Part shown: piece by piece, positions 13,903 to 18,858 of the stretch
Layout: each line of letters begins with the position of its first letter
Numbering within the stretch: the first letter of the stretch is position 1
Assembly: GCA_964519015.1 (NCBI GenBank)
Contig: CAZFHZ010000062.1
Location: forward strand, 1 to 18,858
Length of the DNA stretch: 18,858 bases
Direction: 5' to 3'
From: CAZFHZ01 sp964519015
GTDB taxonomy: Bacteria > Blakebacterota > Blakebacteria > Blakebacterales > CAYUVJ01
Made by a program: the position numbers and the translations under genes
Notes under the pieces: generated by a model
Databases searched by the model: none
What the model saw: the letters and a program-made list of their open reading frames with translations, nothing else
Told to the model about the DNA's origin: nothing

Positions 13903-13987
13903 GGATGTCTCCTTGGACAGGACGCCACCTCGGGCTCCTGGATCGGATACCCCGGCAGCCGGTCCCGAACATGCCAATTCGGGCAGT

Positions 13988-14023
13988 CGAAGGAAAGGGC
14001 GACCCTCTCTCGAGAGCCGCCCT
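13988..14023 (-). terminator. Intrinsic terminator after FadL copy 2
   Basis: On the minus strand a 12-bp stem (two wobble pairs) around the loop GAGA is followed by TTCCTTCG. It lies 57 bp past the stop of copy 2 and separates it from copy 1, so the two porin genes are probably separate transcription units. The T-tract is weak. Confidence 0.65.
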
Positions 14024-14080
14024 CTCACTCCAACGATGGATGGCGGACCGGCGGCAGCCCGCCGGACCAGTATCCCGGAC

Positions 14081-15376
14081 CTACTTGCCGATCGCGAATC
14101 CCAGGTTCACTCCGAAGAGGAGGGCGGAGTTCTTGTACGTGCCGATCGGATAGCCGGTCGCCATCACGGTCGCCGTCTCGGCGTCGGCGAACATCAGGTA
14201 CATGAAGGCCGCATCGACGGTCATCGAGCCGAACGTCAGCCCCACGCCGCCGGTGATCCCGTTGCGACTGGCGTCGGGGAGCATCGGCGAGATGCTCTCC
14301 TTGGGGACCGGGGTCTGGTCGTGCACGAACCCCGCCCGCAGCGCCATCGTCTCGCTCTTCCAGTACTCCAGACCCACCCGGAGCTCGAAGGCGTCTTCGT
14401 AGTTCTCGTCCATGGTGACGTCACCGGTGGGGAGCCCGGAGATGGAGAGCTCCTTGAAGACCGACCAGAACCAGTACTGGATGTCCCCCTCCACCAGGAG
14501 GTTGTCATTGAGTTTGTAGGCCAGGCCGGCGGTGAAGACCCCGGGGTAGTCGATGGCGGTCTCCACATCAACCGGTGCGGCAGGTAATCCAGCGGCAACG
14601 GCTGCATCAATGGCTCCAACACCGGTCAGTACCTGGGTGAATTCTGCAGTACCCGTGTACTCGAGGGTGACGGGACTCCGGTAGGCCAAGCCCAGATTTA
14701 TCTTCTCGTTGAGGGCGTAGAGGAGCCCGACATTGAAGCCGATCGCGCTGTTCATGTCACTTTCGAGTGCAACCGTAGCCACGTCATATCCTGTGAAGGC
14801 AGGATTCAACATCGCACCCGGCACGTACTGTTTGACGTTGACTGAAGACATCCGGTAGTCCACCCCGACGCCGACGCTCAACTGGTCGTTGACCTGGTAG
14901 GCTACCGTCGGGTTGATGCCGAACATCTGGATCTCGGAGTCGACGCTCACATAGCGGCCGGCCCAGGCGGCTTGGTCTTCCCAGGCGGTCCCCAGCCCGA
15001 AGGGGGTGTGGACGCCCAGACCCACCACCATCTTCTCGTTCAGCCGGTGGCTGACGTAGAGGTTCGGGGGGGTGAAGATCTGGCCCTTCATCGTGCCAGC
15101 AGCTCCGGTGTACAACCCAGCGCCGTCGAACTCGCCGGTCGGCATGATGAAGGTCCCACCGACGTAGATCTGTGTCCCATCCAGCAGGGTCAGACCGGCG
15201 GGATTGTAGAAAATCGCGGACGGGTCGCTCGGCATGGCCACAAACGCACTCGCCCGGCCCATGGCACGTGCCCCCTGCTCGTAGATGCTGAACCCGCCCG
15301 CCTGAACCTGCGAAAGGGGGACGAGCAGCATCACCAGAAGGGCGGCCAAGCCAAGGCCTGCTCGCATTCTGCTCAT
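14081..15376 (-). CDS. FadL/OmpP1/TodX-family outer membrane transporter (copy 2)
   Basis: The 431-residue paralogue of the next gene shares the N-terminal hatch almost unchanged (GGFSIYEQGARAMGRASAFV, then DPSAIFYNPAGLTLLDG) and the later blocks PPNLYVSHRL, PFGLGTAW and LLPDASR/MLPDASR. The signal peptide should be cut after VQA (26). The middle differs: it has an Ala-rich loop around AIDAAVAAGLPAAPV that copy 1 lacks, so the two may admit different ligands. The ATG at 15376 has AAGGAG six nt upstream, and the gene has its own strong promoter and terminator. The third-position composition around 14580-14830 is less GC-biased than elsewhere in the gene. The ligand is unknown. Confidence 0.94.
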   Translation of the reverse strand: MSRMRAGLGLAALLVMLLVPLSQVQAGGFSIYEQGARAMGRASAFVAMPSDPSAIFYNPAGLTLLDGTQIYVGGTFIMPTGEFDGAGLYTGAAGTMKGQIFTPPNLYVSHRLNEKMVVGLGVHTPFGLGTAWEDQAAWAGRYVSVDSEIQMFGINPTVAYQVNDQLSVGVGVDYRMSSVNVKQYVPGAMLNPAFTGYDVATVALESDMNSAIGFNVGLLYALNEKINLGLAYRSPVTLEYTGTAEFTQVLTGVGAIDAAVAAGLPAAPVDVETAIDYPGVFTAGLAYKLNDNLLVEGDIQYWFWSVFKELSISGLPTGDVTMDENYEDAFELRVGLEYWKSETMALRAGFVHDQTPVPKESISPMLPDASRNGITGGVGLTFGSMTVDAAFMYLMFADAETATVMATGYPIGTYKNSALLFGVNLGFAIGK

Positions 15377-15463
15377 ACGGATCTCCTTGATGGGCCTCTG
15401 GAACTGAACTCGACAAACGCGCTCGCAACGGGCGGTCCTCACCCGCTGGAAGAACGATAGGCG

Positions 15464-15492
15464 AGGATAGCCACCCCTCCCCCCCTTGTCAA
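15464..15492 (-). promoter_or_regulatory. Promoter of FadL copy 2
   Basis: A consensus -35 TTGACA (complement of 15487-15492), a 17-bp spacer and -10 TATCCT (complement of 15464-15469) make this the best promoter in the window. Transcription would start near 15457, giving a leader of about 80 nt. Confidence 0.75.
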
Positions 15493-15503
15493 CACGGCCC
15501 ATC

Positions 15504-15532
15504 TTGACGCCCTGCGGGGCGGGACCTAACCT
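15504..15532 (+). promoter_or_regulatory. Promoter of the RDD gene, leaderless
   Basis: TTGACG (15504-15509), a 17-bp spacer and TAACCT (15527-15532) lie so that the ATG at 15542 falls about nine bases after the -10 box. The message should be leaderless or nearly so. The -35 box is 11 bp from the -35 box of the divergent porin promoter. Confidence 0.65.
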
Positions 15533-15541
15533 GCCTTCGAT

Positions 15542-16507
15542 ATGATCCAGGAAGCGACACCAGCCCCCGGGGTGCCATCCGCCCTCGAGCCCGGATCCGA
15601 CTTCGTCCCGGCCCCGGCCACAACCCGTATGGTGGCCTGGGTGCTCGACCTGGTGGCCTCGGTAGTGATCACCCTGACCCTCTACCGCTTCCTCGGAGGA
15701 GCTGTGCTGAGGGCCCTGGGACCCGACTCTTTCTTCGGTCGTACGCTCGAACTCTCCTTCCTCTTCATGGGTGTGCTCGGCTACTGGGGGGTCGTGCCGG
15801 CGGCTACGGGTTCCACCCCCGGGCGGATGCTCTTCGGGCTGAGGATGGTCCCCGAACGCGACCGCCCGATCGGGCTCGCCCAGGTGCTCCTCCACGAGCT
15901 GGTGGGACCCCTGGCCACCGTCGCCACCTTCGGTCTGGGCTTCCTCAGCGCCGGCCGCGATCCGTACGGTCGCACCCTGGCCGACCGCCTGGCCGGCCTG
16001 CGCACCGTGCAGTTCACCCCGCCGCGTCCCGAGGTCTACCGGGTCCAGGACCTGACGGCCGATCCCGCCACCGGGCGCCTGCACTCGACCGAGCTGGGGA
16101 TGCCCCCGGAGCCGGCCGCCCCCCTTCCCGCCGAATCCCCCGGGGAGGAGGGTCCCGACCCGAGCCGATCCGACCCCCTCCCCGTCGGCGGAACCCTGTA
16201 TGCTCGCCCCAAGGGGGAGACGGCCTGGGAACGGAAACAGCGGGCCGCCCGGGGACCCGGTGTGCCGGAGCTGGCCGAAGCACTGCGCAATACCGCCCGC
16301 CTGGTGAACGAGGGGACCATCATGCCCAAGGTTCTGGAGCGGAAGCGGAGTGATTTCGTAGAGCGCATGCGGACGGTGGATCTGGGCGCGGACCCCCGGG
16401 AGGCGGTCCAGACGATCATCCGACTGGGCCACGACCGGATCCTTTCCCGGGAGGAACTGCAGGCGGTCCACGAGATCTTGAAGCGTCGCCTCACGAAGTC
16501 CGGCTGA
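15542..16507 (+). CDS. RDD-family membrane protein with a long cytoplasmic tail
   Basis: The 321-residue product has an RDD domain in its first half: TTRMVAWVLDLVAS (27-40, the Arg and Asp that name the family), a second hydrophobic segment around 68-90, GSTPGRMLFGLRMV (90-103), a third hydrophobic stretch (114-137) and RTLADRLAGLRTV. Residues 160-321 are an extra soluble tail, first Pro/Glu/Ser rich (about 175-235), then charged and helical (RKQRAARG to the end, with repeated Arg/Glu). RDD proteins are membrane proteins of mostly unknown role, a few of them linked to ion transport. I do not recognise the tail. The start is fixed by the promoter position; there is no ribosome site. Confidence 0.85.
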   Translation: MIQEATPAPGVPSALEPGSDFVPAPATTRMVAWVLDLVASVVITLTLYRFLGGAVLRALGPDSFFGRTLELSFLFMGVLGYWGVVPAATGSTPGRMLFGLRMVPERDRPIGLAQVLLHELVGPLATVATFGLGFLSAGRDPYGRTLADRLAGLRTVQFTPPRPEVYRVQDLTADPATGRLHSTELGMPPEPAAPLPAESPGEEGPDPSRSDPLPVGGTLYARPKGETAWERKQRAARGPGVPELAEALRNTARLVNEGTIMPKVLERKRSDFVERMRTVDLGADPREAVQTIIRLGHDRILSREELQAVHEILKRRLTKSG

Positions 16508-16538
16508 CGGTTCGGCACGGGCTGAGCCCGATCAGCCG
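16501..16538 (+). other. Nested hairpin after the RDD gene
   Basis: The outer arms CGGCTGA (16501-16507) and TCAGCCG (16532-16538) enclose an inner hairpin CGGGC-TGA-GCCCG (16518-16530). The outer arm includes the stop codon of the RDD gene. No T-tract follows. It could stabilise the upstream mRNA end or attenuate read-through into the thioesterase gene. Confidence 0.45.
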
Positions 16539-16562
16539 CAGGGAAGAGCGAAAGGAGACCCG

Positions 16563-16970
16563 ATGTCCACCGGCACCGGCCACGGTCTGGATACCTCCAA
16601 GGAACCCGCCCTGCGCGTGATGATGTTGCCGAAGGACACCAACGGATTCGGTACGATCTTCGGCGGTGTGATCCTCAGCTACCTCGATCTGGCCGGGTCG
16701 GTGGAAGCACGCCGCCACCGCAACGCCAGGTTCGTCACGGTGGCGATCCAGAAGGTGGAGTTCAAGGAACCGGTCTTCGTGGGGGACATCGTCTCCTTCT
16801 ACACCGAGACCCGGCGCATCGGGGAGACCTCGATCACGGTCGGGGTCCGGGTCGAAGCCATCCGGAGTGGTGCGGAACACCCGGCGGAGAGAGTGCACGT
16901 CACCGAGGCCGAGATCGTCTACGTGGCGATGGACGACGATCGCAACAAGGTCCGGATCCGGGAGGAGTGA
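16563..16970 (+). CDS. YciA-like hotdog-fold acyl-CoA thioesterase
   Basis: The 135-residue protein matches the YciA/BACH group, which hydrolyses acyl-CoA to free acid and CoA in the cytoplasm. The active-site block reads LPKDTNGFGTIFGGVILSYL (22-41) with D42 following, then FVTVAIQKVEFKEPVFVGDI (57-76) and the GETSITVGVRVEA strand, all in family order. The start has AAAGGAG five to six nt upstream. It lies 55 bp after the RDD gene, probably in the same transcript. A role in fatty acid turnover would fit with the porins and lipase nearby, but that link is inference. Confidence 0.92.
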   Translation: MSTGTGHGLDTSKEPALRVMMLPKDTNGFGTIFGGVILSYLDLAGSVEARRHRNARFVTVAIQKVEFKEPVFVGDIVSFYTETRRIGETSITVGVRVEAIRSGAEHPAERVHVTEAEIVYVAMDDDRNKVRIREE

Positions 16971-16992
16971 TCCCCCCTATCCCCCCTTCCAC

Positions 16993-17021
16993 TTGGCCGC
17001 CCGCGGCGCCTCTGGTAGACT
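16993..17021 (+). promoter_or_regulatory. Promoter of the RsbRD-N gene and potassium channel gene
   Basis: TTGGCC (16993-16998), a 17-bp spacer and TAGACT (17016-17021) would start transcription near 17028, about 55 nt before the ATG at 17083. The leader contains GGACC (17047-17051), which can pair with GGTCC at 17055-17059 or at 17067-17071, the latter directly beside the ribosome site. Confidence 0.5.
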
Positions 17022-17082
17022 CGCGGGCACAGCCAAAGCAGGTGTGGGACCATCGGTCCGGGCACTGGTCCGAGGAGCCAGG

Positions 17083-17514
17083 ATGAGCGTCCATCCTTTG
17101 ATCTACCTGGAGCAGACACGGGACGAGATCGTCTCGGAATGGGCCGATCGTCTGCTCCGATCCAACACCCTCTATGCGACCCGTCCAATCGAGGAACTCC
17201 ACCTGACCACCGGCGAGTGCTTCAATGCCTACATGACCGCGGTCCGCAGCGAGGATTTCGAGCCGCTCAACCGCTTCATCGGCCGGATCATCGCCACCCG
17301 CGGCGCCATGAACTTCCCCGAACACGAAGTCGTGGACGCGTTCCGGGCCTTCCGGAAGATCGCTTCCGACCGCTTGCTGGCGGGCCTGATGGGAGGGGAT
17401 GTGGAGATCGAGCCCGTCTCCGATGTGCTCGACGCGCTCTTCCAGGTCGTGGATTACGCCATCCTGCGGTTCAGTGAGATCTACTACACCACCCGCGCCC
17501 AACGCCCGCACTGA
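17083..17514 (+). CDS. Stand-alone RsbRD N-terminal-type sensor domain protein
   Basis: The 143-residue, all-helical-looking protein resembles the N-terminal domain of the RsbRD RsbT co-antagonist family. The tell-tale start is QTRDEIVSEWADRLLRSNTL (11-30), followed by two further helical blocks, ECFNAYMTAV to FIGRIIATRGAMNF and VVDAFRAFRKIASDRLL, and a final aromatic helix (DYAILRFSEIYYTT). In RsbR-like proteins this domain senses stress upstream of a STAS domain; here the STAS domain is absent and no rsbS or rsbT is nearby. The start has GAGGAG about five nt upstream. It precedes the potassium channel gene by 36 bp, so the two probably share a transcript. The family call is made from memory of the pattern. 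Confidence 0.7.
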   Translation: MSVHPLIYLEQTRDEIVSEWADRLLRSNTLYATRPIEELHLTTGECFNAYMTAVRSEDFEPLNRFIGRIIATRGAMNFPEHEVVDAFRAFRKIASDRLLAGLMGGDVEIEPVSDVLDALFQVVDYAILRFSEIYYTTRAQRPH

Positions 17515-17550
17515 TATGAGACGGAACATCGCGTCTTACCCAGGACACCG

Positions 17551-18648
17551 ATGAGCCGGAAGCTCCCTGCCCGTCCCCGGCTCCTGCATACCGCCACCCG
17601 CCAGGGGATCGACCTGGCCGAGTTCAACCGGATCCGCCGGCGGCTCGGACTGGCCCTGATCGCCCTGCTGGTGGTGGTCACCGTCGGGGTGGTCGGCTTC
17701 CTGGTCATCGGACGGGGCCGGCACGGCTTGGTCGACGCCATCTACATGACCATGATCACCCTCACGACGGTCGGATTCGGCGAGATCGTCGAGATGAGCG
17801 GGAACCCGGGCGGACGCATCTTCACGATGCTGCTCCTGCTCGGCGGGATGGGTATCGCCGCCTATGCCGTCTCCATGCTGGCGGCCTTCCTGATCGAGGG
17901 ACAACTGCATCACATCTTCGCGAGGCGGAGGATGGAACGTACGATCGAACGCCTGAGCGGCCACTTCGTGGTCTGCGGGGACGCCTCGGCCACCCTGCAC
18001 GTGGTCGAGGAACTCGTCAACACCCAGCGTGGCCTGGTCCTGGTATCCCCCTCCGAGGGGATCCTCATCACCGCCCGGGAGCGGTTCGGGGACGTACCGG
18101 CGGTCATCGGCGATCCCAGCGACGATCAGGTCCTGGTGGCAGCCGGTCTCAAACAGGCCGCCGGGGTCGTGTTCTGCATGACTAACGATAAGGACAACCT
18201 GGTCGGTGTCTTCACCGCCCGGCGGATGGCGCCGACGGTGCGGATCATCGCCTCCGCGGAGCTGCCCGAGACCCGGAGCAAGCTGACGGCGGCCGGGGCG
18301 GATGCCGTGGTCAGCCCGGCCCGTATCGGTGGGCTGCGTATGGCCTCCGAACTGATACGTCCCACCGTGGTCACCTTCCTCGACCAGATGCTGCGCGTCC
18401 AGGGAGGGAACCTGCGGGTGGAGGAGGTGGCTGTGCCGGCCGGGGCCGAGGAGAAGGCCCGGACGATCGGTGACCTCGACGTGGAGGACATCGAAGGAGC
18501 GGTACTGCTGGCCGTGCGCCGGTCACCCGAGAGCGGCTTCGAGTTCAAGCCGTCCGCGCACACGCATCTGGAGCCGGGTATGGCGTTAGTGGTGATGGCC
18601 GACGCCGAGGGGCGCCGGCGCCTGGAGGAGCGGCTGAAGAGCCTCTGA
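17551..18648 (+). CDS. Two-TM potassium channel with RCK (TrkA-N/TrkA-C) domains
   Basis: The 365-residue product has an MthK/Kch-like layout: TM1 (about 31-54), a pore helix with selectivity filter TTVGFGE (72-78), TM2 (about 91-115), an RCK N-terminal Rossmann lobe (about 137-250) and a TrkA-C lobe (about 285-350). It should form a tetrameric K+ channel in the inner membrane gated by a cytoplasmic ligand. The usual GxGxxG nucleotide loop is altered: the first strand reads HFVVCGDASATLHVVEEL (138-155), with Ala and Thr where the second and third glycines belong, so nucleotide binding may be lost or changed. AGGA sits about five nt before the ATG. It lies 36 bp after the RsbRD-N gene, which could be a linked sensor. 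Confidence 0.94.
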   Translation: MSRKLPARPRLLHTATRQGIDLAEFNRIRRRLGLALIALLVVVTVGVVGFLVIGRGRHGLVDAIYMTMITLTTVGFGEIVEMSGNPGGRIFTMLLLLGGMGIAAYAVSMLAAFLIEGQLHHIFARRRMERTIERLSGHFVVCGDASATLHVVEELVNTQRGLVLVSPSEGILITARERFGDVPAVIGDPSDDQVLVAAGLKQAAGVVFCMTNDKDNLVGVFTARRMAPTVRIIASAELPETRSKLTAAGADAVVSPARIGGLRMASELIRPTVVTFLDQMLRVQGGNLRVEEVAVPAGAEEKARTIGDLDVEDIEGAVLLAVRRSPESGFEFKPSAHTHLEPGMALVVMADAEGRRRLEERLKSL

Positions 18649-18649
18649 G

Positions 18650-18663
18650 CCGGCGATCGCCGG
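18650..18663. other. 14-bp perfect palindrome after the channel gene
   Basis: CCGGCGATCGCCGG begins two bases after the channel stop codon. As RNA it forms a short GC hairpin without a following T-tract, so it may protect the mRNA 3' end rather than terminate by the standard mechanism. Confidence 0.45.
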
Positions 18664-18684
18664 AGTCCGACATCGGGTCGACAG

Positions 18685-18723
18685 GAACGAGGAAAGCCCC
18701 GGCCGGAGATCCCGGTCGGGGCT
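18685..18723 (-). terminator. Intrinsic terminator of the tRNA-Gln/Glu cluster
   Basis: A 12-bp stem with one wobble pair (18695-18706 with 18712-18723) around a 5-nt loop is followed on the minus strand by TTTCCTCGTT. It lies eight bp past the tRNA-Glu CCA end. On the plus strand no T-tract follows, although the hairpin could also stop channel-gene transcripts. Confidence 0.75.
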
Positions 18724-18730
18724 GGTTGCA

Positions 18731-18806
18731 TGGTGGCCTGTACGGGAATCGAACCCGTGTTACCGGCGTGAGAGGCCGGCGTCCTAGACCCCTAGACGAA
18801 CAGGCC
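18731..18806 (-). tRNA. tRNA-Glu(CTC)
   Basis: The 76-nt gene, with CCA encoded, folds as a cloverleaf. The acceptor GGCCTGT pairs with ACAGGCC, the D-arm begins CGTCTAGGGG, the anticodon stem CCGGC/GCCGG holds the loop CTCTCAC (anticodon CTC), and the T-arm is ACGGG-TTCGATT-CCCGT. It lies 13 bp downstream of another tRNA on the same strand. Confidence 0.97.
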
Positions 18807-18819
18807 GGGAGAGGGAGAT

Positions 18820-18858
18820 TGGCTGCGGGGCAGGGATTCGAACCCCGATTCCATGGTC
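18820..18858 (-). tRNA. tRNA 3' part, cut by the window edge, probably tRNA-Gln
   Basis: On the minus strand the sequence shows the 3' strand of an anticodon stem (ACCAT), a 5-nt variable loop, a T-arm (CGGGG-TTCGAAT-CCCTG), the acceptor strand CCCCGCA, discriminator G and CCA. The anticodon lies outside the window. The implied U1-A72 pair and G73 are typical of tRNA-Gln, and Gln and Glu tRNAs often sit together; the isotype is inference. Confidence 0.85.

Noticed and set aside
15377..16471. Extended N-terminus of the second FadL gene (796-residue frame)
   Set aside because: The extension runs across the divergent promoter and the RDD gene. The signal peptide and ribosome site at 15376 fix the true start.

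Overview
The window is a high-GC stretch of chromosome-like sequence from a bacterium with an outer membrane: it has two FadL-type porins and three predicted lipoproteins. The six-bladed-propeller lipoprotein, the gene density and the base composition would fit Gemmatimonadota or a related FCB-type phylum, but no marker gene here settles the phylum. One run of exactly 100 N (4218-4317) marks a scaffold join, so the assembly is a draft, probably metagenomic. I found no phage, insertion-sequence transposase, CRISPR array or defence cassette.

Left part (1-4363, mostly minus strand). It starts with a lipoprotein cut by the window edge. Next come tadA (tRNA adenosine deaminase), a roughly 700-bp spacer with a possible small plus-strand gene, a membrane-anchored family 1 glycoside hydrolase, tRNA-Arg(ACG) and an ECF sigma factor. 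The tRNA-Arg(ACG) is the expected substrate of the TadA encoded 2.3 kb away. A 30-bp tandem repeat surrounds the N gap.

Middle (4364-11220). nadA (quinolinate synthase) diverges from a hybrid histidine-kinase-like gene whose phosphoacceptor histidine appears to be missing. The kinase gene overlaps tail to tail with a class V aminotransferase. The modABC molybdate transporter follows, read from a promoter placed so close to the modA ATG that the message should be leaderless.

Right part (11214-18858). A FadL porin and an SGNH/GDSL hydrolase lipoprotein form a minus-strand operon, preceded by a second FadL paralogue with its own promoter and terminator. Diverging from it on the plus strand are an RDD membrane protein, a YciA-like acyl-CoA thioesterase, a stand-alone RsbRD-N-type sensor domain and a two-TM potassium channel with an RCK domain. 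The window ends in a minus-strand tRNA cluster, tRNA-Glu(CTC) and a cut tRNA, probably Gln.

The window reads mainly as housekeeping and envelope functions: tRNA modification, NAD synthesis, molybdate uptake, lipid handling and ion transport. I see no clear novel multi-gene system. The most unusual items are the degenerate hybrid kinase, a set of leaderless or near-leaderless promoters, a tRNA promoter whose spacer is a perfect hairpin, the 30-bp repeat at the gap, and the candidate small gene at 1205-1426.
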